64,000 nt of DNA from positions 1-64,000 of the forward strand of contig JAGUCH010000005.1 of NCBI GenBank assembly GCA_019096065.1, in the 5' to 3' direction. Below, piece by piece: positions 49,101-59,569 of this stretch. The position numbers and the translations under genes were made by a program. This stretch comes from Paracyclopina nana. Taxonomy: Eukaryota > Arthropoda > Copepoda > Cyclopoida > Cyclopettidae. Below the pieces are notes generated by a model. It did not search any database, was not told the DNA's origin, and was given only the letters and a program-made list of their open reading frames with translations. Numbering within the stretch: the stretch's first letter is position 1; each line of letters starts with the position of its first letter.

Positions 49101-51253
49101 AAAAAATTCAAAATTAGTGTTTTAAGCGACACATCTTTGGGATTTTTTTGTTTATGAAGATCAAATGTTTAACCAATTTTAAGTGAAATTGAATCTATAA
49201 TTTTTTTCTTGAAAGTGTCTTTTCATCAAATAAAATCAGGGAAAATGGGGGTGAATTTGGAGTAACTATCAATTTTGTGGTCTAAATCAAAATTTGAATA
49301 AATACTTTTTAAAAATCTCAAAACTAGAAAAGATGGCTTAAGTTTCAAGCTTTCCAACGGTATCAATTGTGTTTGGTATTTCCAGAAGTTTTAACTCGAA
49401 CTTTTGATTTCAAAGTGTACAGAAATCTCTGACTGTATACAGAGTGCGGCGCCCAAGTTGCAAGTTTGTTTACTGCTTCAGAGCAGCAGTTTCGGAGCCG
49501 GATTCTGTACTCCTATCACTGCTTTAATGTACTACATTTCATATTTTAAAACGAAATGGGTCTGGTAACGCTGGTGATACGGATCTTTTTTTTTTTGGTT
49601 CATTACTAATTGTTTATAGAGCTGCCATGACTCCTTTTGGTTGCTATTCATTAACTATGCATGTGCCACCTTGTTGTCTTTGAAGAGCAGGAAAATGGCT
49701 TTTTCTAACAACATTTGGCCACCATATTGTCAATATTTAATAGCGTTGCCATGTGAAGGTTGCTAGGACTACTTTTGCTTACTACCTTTTGTTATATACT
49801 ATCTGGGAGCACTGTATGACTAGTCGGTTTCTCATTATCAAATATTTCTATTATTTCTTGTGGTCTTTGGCTCTTTTTAGCAATATTTGCCTCTTTTCAG
49901 CAATATTTGCCTCTTTTCAGCAAAAGTTGGCTCTTTACAGCAAAATTTGGCTCTTTACAACAATATTAGGCTCTTTTTAGCTATTTTTGGCTCTTTTTAG
50001 TAAAATTAGGCTCTTTTCAGCAGAATTTGGCTCTTTTCAGCAATATTTGACTCTTTTTAGCTATATTTGGCTCTTTTCAGCAATGATAGGCTCTTTCAGC
50101 AATATTAGGCTCTTTTTAGTAAAATTAGGCTCTTTTCAGCAGTATTTGGCTCTTTTCAGCAATATTTGGCTCTTTTTAGTAAAATTTGGCTCTTTTCACC
50201 AATATTAGGTCTTTTTCAGTTTCCCATTAAGTTGCAATGAAGGCAAAAAATAATTTCTAAGGACTGGTTTGCAGTCTTCAAATTGGACATGTCTGGTAGC
50301 GCTGTGAGGGGCCTTTGTTTACCTTGTTGTCCTTGAGCTGAATGGCGTCGCCGAAACCAAATGGCCCTCTGGTGTCGGCCAAAGGCTCCACTTTTCCCTT
50401 GGAGTTGACATAGGAAGTGTCGTCCTTGGTGCTGATCAACGGCCAGTAATAATCATTGGTGTCCTCATATTTCACCGCTAAAATGAACCAAAACAAAAAC
50501 TGGTCATAGCTGAAAAAACCTATTTTATTGATTCGGGATTTTTTTAAACGTTTACTTTTCGTGGCTCTTTTCATTCAGAATACTTTTGATTGAAACGAGC
50601 TTTTTTTAAGTAATTCAATATTTTTGCTCTAGCACTATTATATATTTAACGTTGAATTGTTAATGGGTTTTAAGTCTTGATTCCAGTGCTTTTCAGCAAA
50701 TTTGAAGGTGAACATTTTTTTGTTCAAATGACCCTCAGTGCACAATCAACTATTGTTTACTTGTCGAAAATATTGACAAGAAAGCGCAGCCTCATTTAGG
50801 GCTCACATGAAGGATAGAACCCAAAAATAGCCGAAATAAAAACAAAGAAAACCCCAGAAAGTGCTTTATCTAATGCCTTGCTCAAATAAGTCTAAAGTAT
50901 GTTTCTAGAGCATAAAATTAAGTAAGGGTTTTCTGAAATAATATCTAATTATATTGAGTGAGGGCATGTACAATCGGGACTTTAATTATTGAATAAAGAC
51001 AATTTTGAAACGGAAAAAACCGCACGAGTGAAGCTTTTCAATCCGAGCCTGCGAGGTTGGTAATTAAACGAGCTTTCTTCGTTTTGACGAAAAATGACCC
51101 ATGATTGATAAAAATAGCTCGATTTTAAACAACTTTTCAATTTTGACTCTTTGACAATTCAAAAGTGTTAAGGGTGATGGAATTTTAAAGTATACTCACA
51201 ATAAGGTGGCAAAGTCTTGAGGACAACCACGTCATCTGGCGGCGGAATTGTAC
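43196..51253 (-). CDS. Adhesion G-protein-coupled receptor, LamG/pentraxin-like ectodomain
   Basis: Exons: 51253-51200, 50477-50323, 48692-48020, 46539-46205, 46145-45447, 45394-45262, 45205-44591 and 43662-43196. All phases agree, giving about 1042 codons; the first exon with the signal peptide was not found. Ectodomain: DYYWPLIS onward and DVWQLRVRGQLLNQTWSNIG form a LamG/pentraxin-like fold with paired cysteines, followed by a GAIN-like region and a GPS-type motif (CVVYNEAIGRYGAWEADKC, then CECYTTGTF). Seven helices follow: WAVKYVGYTLSILILVVFVA, NSAFCCLVALVSMFVAE, FQQFWFLAFCLSLLAESF, WGYIPMIYGWPMIDVGATM, FFYGMLIAAALSVLLCFVIV, GLTIMVMIFGMTWGFALPAY and FQVLNAWSGVFVMAFLGM. The cytoplasmic tail has an RRRRHRM patch and ends in acidic repeats. 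Order and motifs fit adhesion GPCRs; the pentraxin-like domain recalls ADGRD receptors. The GPS lacks the usual His-Leu-Thr, so autoproteolysis is doubtful. Confidence 0.88.
43686..44496. mobile_element. MITE-like element family A, copy 2 (in GPCR last intron)
   Basis: Left end TTGACTTGGCAAAGGACCTA then CAACACCCAAGAATTATG; right end the inverse (TTTTTTGGGTGTTGTAAAGA, TTAGGACTTTC, TTCAAATCAA). These are the same terminal repeats as copy 1 at 33790-34351. It is about 810 bp, AT-rich and without a frame, and it enlarges the intron between the fifth and sixth helices of the receptor to about 930 nt. Confidence 0.75.
47525..47904. mobile_element. AAGTT-rich element with inverted ends (in GPCR intron)
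   Basis: Left end TTAGTCAAGTTACGTTG and right end the inverse of TTAGTCAAGTTAAGTTGGG, with CCATAT-like outer bases on both sides. The interior is packed with CAAGTT, AAGTTCAGTT and CTAAGTTAAG motifs in both orientations. About 380 bp, no frame. Interpretation as a small palindromic transposable element is inferred. Confidence 0.5.
49866..50215. repeat. 20-bp minisatellite in GPCR intron
   Basis: About 17 tandem copies of a degenerate 20-mer with consensus GGCTCTTTTCAGCAATATTT. Variants replace CAGC with TAGC, TAGT or CAAC. Short frames through it (LFSNI, LFSAI) are products of the repeat, not genes. Confidence 0.9.
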
Positions 51254-51720
51254 CTGAAAGTTAGCTGGAAAGAGACGGGAAAAGTTAGCTTGATGCCCTA
51301 TCTACATTCACACACCAGAAAAGCATTGATCACCAGTTAAAATTGAAATTATGTAAAAAAAAAGTTATTTAGAAATTATGCGCGAGTCTGCCCAAGCGTG
51401 GAAGCAAGGTCAGACTGTTTTCTGAATTTGTGTGTGTGTGTGGCTAGCGTTTCCACAGTGATTGAGCATTAGCAATTGACGAGATTAGAAAGCTGTGAAT
51501 TATTAACTAAGTTGCCACAGTATTTCTTATAATGGACAATGATACACAAAACTTTTGCCCGCTGCCAGGCAACCGCCAAAAACCCAAAAAGCAAGAAATC
51601 CTGGGAAAAATCCAGTTTTCCCACAAAATTCCAGCATCAATAAAAAGATGTGTAATAACAATCTTATATTACGCGTGTGGAGAAAGCATTGCCCAATGGG
51701 GATTCGCGTGCTTTCTAATG

Positions 51721-51820
51721 GCGAATCGCGGCGCAAAGTGCGGTTACATTCCCATCGGCGTTTCGCGGCGCGAAGCGCCGTTCGATGTTCAACGGCGTTT
51801 CGCGGCGCGAAACGCGTTTA
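51721..51820. promoter_or_regulatory. Cluster of E2F-like palindromes upstream of FoxD
   Basis: Three copies of a CGCGGCGC core: TCGCGGCGCAAAG at 51726-51738, CGGCGTTTCGCGGCGCGAAG at 51756-51775, and the same with CGAAACG at 51793-51814. The last forms 9-bp arms CGTTTCGCG/CGCGAAACG around one base and contains GGCGCGAAA, a match to the E2F consensus TTTSGCGC. The cluster sits 100-200 bp before the FoxD start codon, so it may be part of the promoter. Factor identity is inferred. Confidence 0.5.
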
Positions 51821-51920
51821 TGAATGAAAGCAGCGGGAATCGCGCTGACTCCTCCGCGCGCTTTCCCGTCGTGGAAAATAAAAAGCATCCCCGATCTCAG
51901 TCATTTCCCGCATTTCACCC

Positions 51921-53162
51921 ATGACAGACATCAACAACTTCCCGATGATGAACATCGAGAGCCTGCTCGCCTTGCAGCGGCACCACCGGGCTCTGATGGC
52001 CTCGGGCACGCCCCTCTTACCCGCCCCGCCCTTCTTCGCTCAGCATCAGCAGCAACTGCAGTCTGGCACGCCTCCCGTTACGAGTAACGGTCCGAGTAAC
52101 GGTCCGATGTTGCAAGAGGAGGAGAAGCCGGAGGAGGCTGCGGGTCAGCGCTCCGACTCCGAAGATTCGTGCCTGGAGTTCGAATCCTCGGAATCTTCAT
52201 CTTCTTCGAAGAATAATAAGAGCAGCAGCGTGGTGAAGCCGCCGTACTCGTACATCGCGCTGATCACGATGTCGATCCTGCAGAGCCCGAACAAGCGGCT
52301 GACGCTGAGCGGGATCTGCGACTTCATCCGCAACCGGTTCCCCTACTACCGCGAGAAGTTCCCCGCCTGGCAGAACTCGATCCGCCACAACCTCAGCCTC
52401 AACGACTGCTTCGTCAAGATCCCGCGGGAGCCGGGCAACCCCGGCAAGGGCAACTACTGGACCCTCGACCCGCTCGCCGAGGACATGTTCGACAACGGGA
52501 GCTTCCTCAGAAGGCGGAAGCGCTACAAGCGGCCCAGCCTCCCCGGCCACGCCCACTGGTCCGCCATGCTCGACCCCTACACCAGGAAGCTCCTCTCCCA
52601 GTACACCTTCCACCACCAACAGCAAAGTTTGAACAGTGCCACGCCCCCCAACCCCGCCCACTTTCCCCCGCCCACTTGCGAGTTCCCGCCGCCGCCGCCG
52701 CAGTTGCCGACATCATTCCCGTCGTTTCCGCTCATGCCACTCCCCCCGTTGAAGGCCCCGCCCCCGACTCCCTTGATGAATTGTGCGGCCCCGCCCCCTC
52801 CGAGCAGCCCGCCCCCCTGCAACAACAACTCGGCTGTGACGCCCAAGGCGGCTGGCTTCACCATCGACAACATCATGATGGGCAGCAGCTCGCGCTCCTC
52901 CTCCGAGAACGGAGGCAGCCCCGCCCCCCGGAACTCGGCCACGCCCACCCTGCCGCAGACTGTGAAGGAGGAGTTGGAGGAAAGTTTGCCGCCGTTGCCG
53001 CCAGTCAGGAGTGCCGAAGCTGGCCGCGCCGTTGCCGCCGCCGCCGCCGCTTCGGACTTTCTGAGGCCGCTTCCGCCCCAATTTTTCATGAAGAACCCGA
53101 ATTTGCCCACCTCCGTGTACGAGAGCATCGTCGCGGCCTCCTCGTGGCCGCGGCCGCACTAA
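51921..53162 (+). CDS. FoxD: FoxD forkhead transcription factor (intronless)
   Basis: Single-exon frame of 413 residues starting ATG in context CACCCATGA. An acidic, Ser-rich N-terminal third precedes the forkhead DNA-binding domain at about residues 106-205, from [18 protein letters not shown] through [40 protein letters not shown] and [17 protein letters not shown] to [17 protein letters not shown]. The domain, including [13 protein letters not shown], is typical of the FoxD class. Residues 313-320, FTIDNIMM, correspond to the C-terminal FSIENII-type (Engrailed-homology-1-like, Groucho-binding) motif of FoxD proteins. The rest is Pro-, His- and Ala-rich. FoxD genes act as nuclear repressors in neural and neural-crest-like or mesodermal fates. 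The gene is much more GC-rich than its flanks. It lies head-to-head with the known 5' part of the GPCR gene. Confidence 0.95.
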   Translation: MTDINNFPMMNIESLLALQRHHRALMASGTPLLPAPPFFAQHQQQLQSGTPPVTSNGPSNGPMLQEEEKPEEAAGQRSDSEDSCLEFESSESSSSSKNNKSSSVVKPPYSYIALITMSILQSPNKRLTLSGICDFIRNRFPYYREKFPAWQNSIRHNLSLNDCFVKIPREPGNPGKGNYWTLDPLAEDMFDNGSFLRRRKRYKRPSLPGHAHWSAMLDPYTRKLLSQYTFHHQQQSLNSATPPNPAHFPPPTCEFPPPPPQLPTSFPSFPLMPLPPLKAPPPTPLMNCAAPPPPSSPPPCNNNSAVTPKAAGFTIDNIMMGSSSRSSSENGGSPAPRNSATPTLPQTVKEELEESLPPLPPVRSAEAGRAVAAAAAASDFLRPLPPQFFMKNPNLPTSVYESIVAASSWPRPH

Positions 53163-53439
53163 TTAGAGGTCGAACATTATATCAATGGACATCAGTAATT
53201 AACTTTTTGCTTCTTTCATTTCCTCATATGTGATACATGTTTACGAATTATTTAAACAACAACAAAATAGATCTTAGCCGAATTAATCAGACAATCGTAC
53301 TCTTTTTTCCGCGAATGTATTATTAAAAAGCGTTTATTCTTGCTTAAATAGTCTAATCTCTGCGCGCACCTAAGTTTTCATTTCACAAGTTTCAACACCT
53401 TTTTAGATCATCAGTTTTCCAGTTTTTCCAGGACAAACA

Positions 53440-53815
53440 TCGCTTATTTCACACCTTTTTCCCAAAAGAAATGTGCGATTTCACACCTTTATCAAAGTTT
53501 TGACACCTTTTATTTCATTTGTAAAGTTTTCCTTTCACACCTTATTCCAGGGCAAAAATCGTTGATTTCACACCTTTTTCGCAAAAGAAATGTGCGATTT
53601 CACATATTTTTTCTCCTTGTAATGTGCGTTTCACGTATTTTTTTTACTAGTAATGGTGCGATTTCACACCTTTTTCGCAAAAGAAATGTGCGATTTCACA
53701 CCTTTTTCGCTATAGATATGTGCGATTTCAGACCTTTTTCGCAAAAGAAATGTGCCATTTCACATATTTCTTCTAGTAATGGTGCGATTTCACACCTTTT
53801 TCCCACAATCACGGA
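53440..53815. repeat. Degenerate about 32-bp tandem repeat rich in T-box half-sites
   Basis: Imperfect tandem units with consensus ATGTGCGATTTCACACCTTT followed by TTCGCAAAAGAA. TCACACCT, the complement of the T-box half-site AGGTGTGA, is exact at 53449, 53481, 53535, 53568, 53664, 53696 and 53790, all in the same orientation. Decayed units carry CACATATT or CAGACCT. It starts about 280 bp after the FoxD stop. It could be a simple minisatellite or a homotypic regulatory cluster. Confidence 0.8.
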
Positions 53816-54249
53816 TAAAAATAAAGAAATCCTGGCTTATTCGACGAGTTCATCAGCAGTAGCAGCTAGGGGAATTGAATGTCTGCTCAATTAGTATTAA
53901 AGTCTGCTGTGACAAAAGAATGGCAGGGATCAATTTCAAGTTGGGGGGGAGGAAAAGCTCGAATTTGAGCTCGGCTGGGTGATCATCAAAGCTGCTTTCA
54001 AAGCGCGACAACGGCGGCGGTTTTCTTCATTTGCCAGCACGTGTGTACATATACTATGTGTATATACATCATTTTAAGTTCACCTACATCAATGCTACTA
54101 TGCATCGCAAAACGACTAATTTGTAATATTTAAGAAAAAAGTACGCTTAAAAATGCATTTTTGCTTTCTATTCCCACAAAACTTTAGTAGTAATTTTGAC
54201 TTTGTGTACAGTGTCGCAAAACACAAAAACTAGTTTTTTCCACCTCATT

Positions 54250-54310
54250 TCACACCTACTCGACACTCTTCGCACCTTCACTGCCCTAAATCACACCTTA
54301 TTTCACACCT
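54250..54310. promoter_or_regulatory. Second small cluster of TCACACCT sites
   Basis: Three further exact TCACACCT sites at 54250, 54291 and 54303, plus a TTCGCACCT variant at about 54269, outside the tandem array but in the same orientation. The rest of 53816-55080 shows only AT-rich sequence and a CTG/CAG trinucleotide run at about 54702-54722. Confidence 0.45.
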
Positions 54311-55084
54311 TTGTGCCAAGTAACATAATCTAAAATGGCCAATTGAAGCCATTTTGTGTCATCTCGAAATTGATATTCAGTCATTTTTAATTTTTTTCTT
54401 CTGCCAAATGGGCAGGTGAACTCAGCCTACAAATGAAAAATACGGGCTTAATGTGATCACTACTACTATTGGTGCTTTTCAATTTCACACCCGAGTGCCA
54501 ACTTGTCATAATTATTTTGGATGCTACTTTCAGAGTTTTAGGAGAAGCAATTTGTGTCGCCAAACTGTCTGGCAAAATGACAACAGGAAACCCCAGCAGC
54601 AGCAGCCGTCTTCAAATTTCCAAAACTAGTAATGAGGATCACAGAATTACACATATATAGTATATGAGTATGGAAAAGCGGCAATCTGTCAGTGGCGACC
54701 TCTGCTGCTGCTGCTGCTGCAGGGGTCACCAAATTCCTACTCTGGGCCGAGTCCGTCGCCGGCCTTTTGAAAATGACTCCTTTTCAAAAAACCCAAAATT
54801 ACTCTCTTTTTGAAAATAACCGAGTTTCAACTTTAATTGAGAAGTTCTTCAAGGCTGATATTTTGGCGAAATAATGTGAATAGATTCATTTTTTTTATCT
54901 TAAATCAGGCCAAATTTTTATTGAAAAACTTATTAGGCCAATTCAACAGGTTAAAATGATGGGTTTTTTGCACATTTTTTCAGCACAAAATCGGCTTTAA
55001 AAATGCTATAAAAATATGACTATTCAACTTGTTTCGCTCATTTGAAATAGTTAAAAATTGATTTTTAAAAATTAGTGTACATAC

Positions 55085-55273
55085 CAAGCCCTGGTCTTCT
55101 ACGGACACTTGACAAAAGTCGGCATGGAGTCTGCCAAGTTTAACAACATCAACATTTGCATCTGGGCACAGCGGGGCGCGGGCCTGGTAAACCCCTCTCC
55201 AAGGAATGGGGCTTGAGGTCCGGCCTCCCCAGTGTGATGCGACGGGGATTGCCATAATGAAGATGAGTGTCAA
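55085..55273 (-). CDS. Orphan exon-like frame with hydrophobic start
   Basis: Open stretch ending at donor TTG|GTATGT. It reads FLTLIFIMAIPVASHWGGRT, then a Pro/Cys-containing segment (RAPLCPDANVDVVKLGRLHA, DFCQVSVEDQGL). It looks like a signal-peptide exon followed by mature sequence, but the only in-frame ATG is inside the hydrophobic part (55255). It could be an upstream exon of the GPCR gene, which would place FoxD inside a GPCR intron. However, its phase (0) does not fit the first known GPCR exon, which needs one leftover base, so at least one more exon would be required. Confidence 0.35.
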
Positions 55274-55429
55274 GAAGCAACATCTGTTTGTTCATTTTAC
55301 ACACAAACACCAAAATATTCCTCTTCTTTCGGCTATAAGCGGGAAGTGATGTTTACTTAAATCACCCAAATTGTACATTTGCTTACGATTGCACAAATTT
55401 CGCACCATAAGGAAAGTCCTGAAATCCTG

Positions 55430-56092
55430 CCTGCCACAGTGGATGATTCCTCTCTTTTGCCGCGCATGTCAAAACCTTAAATCAATTGAAAAAAAAAACG
55501 TTTTATCAATTTTCAAAAAAAGAACCCTTTATTTTTTTTTCAATTTGAAACAACCTTTAGTTTTTTCAATTTGGAAAAAAAACCCATTTAGTTTTCTGAT
55601 TTCAAAATCATACAATTTTAGGCTGGTAAAAAAATGCACTTATGTAGAACAACACTGGTTCTAACTAATGCATTTGGTTTTTTTTTAATATATAGTTTTT
55701 CAACAAATAATGAGATAATTTGGGATGCGCTTCAAAATAATCCGCTGTGCAGAACACTTTCAAATGAGGTATTGTAAGATATTTTAAATCATACTTTGAA
55801 GTAGAAAGGTACCCACTTGTTATTAGTCTACATAATACAAAAATGACTTTGGATGCGCGTCAAAATAATCCAGTGTGGTCCACAATACATTCCAAATTAA
55901 GGCAGAATTAGGTTGTTAATTTTGTGGATTCTTATATTTAAAAAAAATAATTTTAAAGATTTTGAAAATAACCCACTGTGAACAATGATTTTTTTCAAAT
56001 TATGGCATAAAAGCTTTATTAGCGCTTTTTTTTCACAGAACGAAAGTCAGTCGTAAGATTTTGGATGTGAAATAATCCACCGTGGAAATGAG
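55430..56092. repeat. Repeat with AATAATCCACTGTG motifs and inverted ends
   Basis: AATAATCC(A/G)(C/G)(T/C)GTG-type motifs recur at about 55735, 55865 and 56078, with AATAACCCACTGTG at 55970. The left edge has the inverse, CACAGTGGATGATTCC, at 55437. Two units also share TTGGATGCGCNTCAAAATAATC. This could be a decayed DNA element with subterminal repeats. A further CCACTGTGGAAAT lies at about 56442. Nothing coding is seen from 55340 to 56780. Confidence 0.45.
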
Positions 56093-56785
56093 GGCAAATC
56101 ATGAATGATTGGATAGGCAGCTTTCTAATTTTTGAAATCTGCCAATTTCACCCATTTTACTGCTATATATAATGTGCTATTTGACACGGCTTATCAGCAA
56201 TGTTTTGTACTTGCTGCAAAAACTGTGTAACTAATAATGTACAAACAAGAAAGCAGGTGTGAGATATGGGCGGTGTCTTTGCACTTTTATGGCTTTCACA
56301 ATGATTGCTCAAAACTGCACAACTAGTAATAAATATTGTCATTTAAAAGTAGTTACTGTAAAAAGCTTGAATTTGCGGGTTTTGAGCAAGATTTATAGCT
56401 AAAAAATACACTTTTCCATGTATTTTTTTTCATGTTTAAAATCCACTGTGGAAATATAAATGTGCTGTTTGCAAATAAAACACATCCAATCTGGTCAAAT
56501 TTCCAAATGTCCAAAAACAGCCAATACAACCCACACAAGATGATTGACCTCAATAACATAAGGAAACACAGTTGGCTGGTGCCGAAAAGATAAAAGGAAA
56601 AAATCTAGAATTACAGTGACCGGAAATATGTAGTGACGTGCTCCAACTCGGGGCGGGGGTTGTCCCCAATTTGGAGTAATATTTAGCAGACTGCGTGGCG
56701 CCTCAGCTGAAACGGCATTTGCACCCCATCCATCTATTTGCCCATCATTAAGACGGCAACGATTTTAGTCACTACATATGCTCTA

Positions 56786-57194
56786 ATGTCCTGTTCATGT
56801 GCGCCACAAACTCCTTAGGAAAAGGCACGAAAAACACCTCAAGGAAAGGAGAAAAATTGTCTTTGACAAGCGCCAGCTGATGCTGAAAAAATCAGATCGA
56901 CTTTAAGCCAACTTGAAAGTAAACAAATCTAATTTGGGCTATTAAGTGCTCTACATTTTGATCCTTTTGAGCAGAATCAAAAGTTAAATTACATCTTTTA
57001 TCAAAGAAACGTGATGAAATATAGTTCGTTTTAAAATATGCTGAAAACCATGCGACAAAATAACAAAAATTGCCATTAAAAACGCTGCTCGGCCCCAAGC
57101 TGAACTTGTAGTGTGACAGTCGGCAACAGATTCACTTTTACTTAAGACAATTTTGTCCATACCTTAAGGCATTCTTAATACATGAACAGGGCAT
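56786..57194. mobile_element. Dispersed repeat family B, copy 2
   Basis: A 409-bp element opening ATGTCCTGTTCATG and closing CATGAACAGGGCAT, an imperfect terminal inverted repeat. Most of its length matches 29650-30037 at roughly 80 percent by eye. No coding capacity. Confidence 0.75.
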
Positions 57195-57393
57195 AAATCA
57201 ATTTCAAATGTACTTCTCATGCAGCTTTTTTTTTTGGCCAAATTGGCAGCTGATAAAGGGACCAACTTTTTCGATAGATGGCGCTGTGTATCTGGGTACC
57301 TTACGCCTTTATTGCAAGCCTTGCCTTTATCTTGCCAAATGTGGAATATTTACTATGTATGGTTGAGTTGAGCAAGGCCTCAGTTTTGACTTT

Positions 57394-57752
57394 GAATGCT
57401 GTGAAAAGTCCACACTGTCAAAAGTCCCTATGTAAAAAGTCGACTCTACCAAGACCTGCTAAAGTTGTCGTAACTCTCTACAAATTTCCATGCATGTTAA
57501 GAATTATCATACCTTGAGATACAAAAGACATTAAAAAAAACTTAAAATATAGCAAAAAGCCTCGCATAGGCGAGTAACTTTGGCGAAAAAGCAGCTAGCG
57601 TTGAAAAACATGAAAAATAGGGATTTTTCCGAAAAACGTCAAAATTGTCATATTTTGGCATTATTTTGACTTATCCAGTTTGACTCTAAAGGACTGTTGA
57701 TATCTGGTCTTTTTTTGACCGCACTTTGTTTATCTGGACATTTCACAGTACA
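57394..57752. mobile_element. Short relative of the 35.0-36.0 kb transposon
   Basis: Left end GAATGCTGTGAAAAGTCC followed by TGTCAAAAGTCC and ATGTAAAAAGTC. Right end GTTGATATCTGGTCTTTTTT, TTTATCTGGACATTTCACAG, TAC. The same terminal modules occur at 35004-36002, in the same order and orientation, but with fewer repeats. No clear target-site duplication. Confidence 0.65.
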
Positions 57753-58140
57753 ATTAAAGCTTCAGGACCTTTAATTAAAAGCTAGAGAGTGTTTTAAAAG
57801 CTGTAGAATTTGTAATTTTCAAAGTTGTGTTTAGGCTATTTGTCAACTTTTAAATATATGATATTCAGGTGATTTCAGCCATGAAAGTATTGAACATGCT
57901 CTTTTAGGTGGTGTGTCTCAATTGGAAAAAGCTGCGAAAGTGAAGTGTCAACACTTCTTTAGCTCTGGCTTCCTTGGATTGGTGAGATAAACCCGATTAC
58001 AGCTCTTATAAAGAGAGGAGCACTTCACACATCTGTTATCCCCCGGCCATGACATCAGCAACGAATTGTCAAAGGGAAATCTGCTGGAGGCAAAATGACA
58101 CGGCTCATAGCCAATCGGCTTGATCGTAATACAATTTCAG

Positions 58141-58281
58141 CTACTTGACGACATGGCAAGGCTCGACATTTGGCGAGCCATGCAACGACTACAAATGGCT
58201 TGTGGAAGCATTTTAACGTTTAACGCCAAGTTACATTTCTGGGACATGCCTAGTTTGCACAAAGAGTCGACAAAAGCCAAG
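58141..58281 (+). CDS. Exon-like island, 47 codons, unknown gene
   Basis: Open from an acceptor (ACAATTTCAG|CTACTTG) to a consensus donor (GCCAAG|GTGAGC), exactly 141 nt, phase 0 at both ends. It reads LLDDMARLDIWRAMQRLQMA, then CGSILTFNAKLHFWDMPSLH and KESTKAK. The family is not recognised. Its 3' two-thirds has a decayed inverted copy at 58568-58671. Real exon status is inferred from splice signals and amino-acid composition only. Confidence 0.4.
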
Positions 58282-58567
58282 GTGAGCATTTTGAGTGGGG
58301 CACAAGTGAATCATGAAGGCTTTCATAAATGCTCAGCCTTCGTTTTGCGCCAATTAGAGGGATGAGAACACTCAAGCCTGACATCTCCACTGAACCCTAA
58401 TTCATTTTCAAGAAGCTGCTGCTGCTCTCAGTCGCTCTTCCATGACTTCTCACATAACTTATATTTGTAATCAGCAGACTCACTTTGAAACTATTCCAAA
58501 CGAGCAGCGGCATTCCAAGCGCATGTAATATCTGTAATCAAGCCTTGCCCGTACACTTGGGGAAGCA

Positions 58568-58671
58568 TCGAAATGCTCACCTTGGCTTTTGTCGACTCTT
58601 TGTACAAACTAGTTGTGTCTCAGAGATGTAATTTGGCGTGAAGAGAGAATATGCTTTTGCAAGCCATTGCT
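58568..58671 (-). pseudogene. Decayed inverted copy of the 58.2 kb exon-like island
   Basis: On the minus strand, ATGGCTTGCAAAAGCAT through AACTAGTTTGTACAAAGAG and TCGACAAAAGCCAAG|GTGAGC parallels 58192-58295. The last 40 bases, including the donor, are almost identical, but an in-frame TGA follows AKLHL. The arms are separated by about 270 bp, making a large inverted repeat. Confidence 0.5.
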
Positions 58672-59569
58672 TTTCAAAAACAAAGCATCATCTTAAACAG
58701 CGTTTAACAAAACATTGTGATCAACTTGTCGAGCCTGAACAACCATGAAGTATCCCAGCAAGGAAAATGAGGCGTTTGGCAATGCTCACAAAACCAGTCG
58801 TGGAAAGCAAGTTTGCAGCAGGAAATGTGGCTTAAGAGCATGTAACAACTTCATCCTCTGCTTGTCAAGAGGCAAAATAGTTACTTATGTAAAGGGTGGC
58901 CGTGTAGAAAGAGTAAAACTTACTCATATTCTAATAGGGTCAAGCCACTTTTTGCCCTGTCATCTATCTTTTTTTCTCACAGGCCCAGCTCATCTGCAGA
59001 CTCTCGTCTCATACACTATTATTAGACGTTAGATGGGCAGGGCCAATGGGTAGGATCAAAGCTAAGCCACACATGGAAATGGGCATGGATCAGTGGGTGT
59101 GGTAAAGACTTTGGATACTCACTTTGTCGCGTTCTTGTCATAACAAATGACTGCCACTTTGTCTTGTTCATCTCTGCAGCAGCAGTTGAAACATGATTCG
59201 TCACAAATTGAGCAGCATGAGAAAAACCCGGACTTGGAGTGAAAAACTGGCAGCAAATGCCAAAAAAGAGAAAATGAGTTAATCTTACAATCATCCCGAG
59301 TGTCAGTCATGCAAAGATATTGACAAAGAATTTGGAAGCCTCATTAGGTCAAGTTTGTTTGTGTGTGTGAGTTCTTTTTCACAACAACAATTGGCGGCGG
59401 CGGCAGATTTAATGTTTGGCAACAGGATTAGCCAGCTTCTCAATTTGGCGCGCTTTTCGCAAACAGCCAACACTGGCCGGCAGTTTCACATTTCAAGAAA
59501 AAGAAAAAAAAACCCGCACTTTTTTTTGTTTTCAAACAAAATGCTTTTTAAAAGTACTTAATTTCCATA
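58672..59569. other. Non-coding interval with weak frames
   Basis: Two weak frames occur (plus 58745 onward, minus 59310-59127, the latter with a donor GACAAA|GTGAGT and a Cys-rich alternative frame). Neither has enough support to call. Otherwise nothing is seen. Confidence 0.4.

Noticed and set aside
49753-50208. Frames with repeated LFSNI/LFSAI peptides
   Set aside because: Products of the 20-bp intronic minisatellite, not genes.
52577-53159. Long minus-strand frames over the FoxD 3' half
   Set aside because: Gly/Arg-rich shadows of the Pro/Ala-coding strand.
53562-53894. 110-codon frame with ISHLFRKRNVRFH repeats
   Set aside because: Reads through the degenerate T-box-site tandem repeat. 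No splice or start support and the frame shifts between units.
58745-59032. 95-codon frame starting MKYPSKENEAFG
   Set aside because: It has an ATG but no recognisable domain, no conserved motif, and runs into low-quality sequence after a possible donor. Too weak to call.
59119-59310. Minus-strand Cys-rich frame CCSICDESCFNCCC
   Set aside because: There is a donor at its end, but a competing frame over the same bases and no clear acceptor or start.
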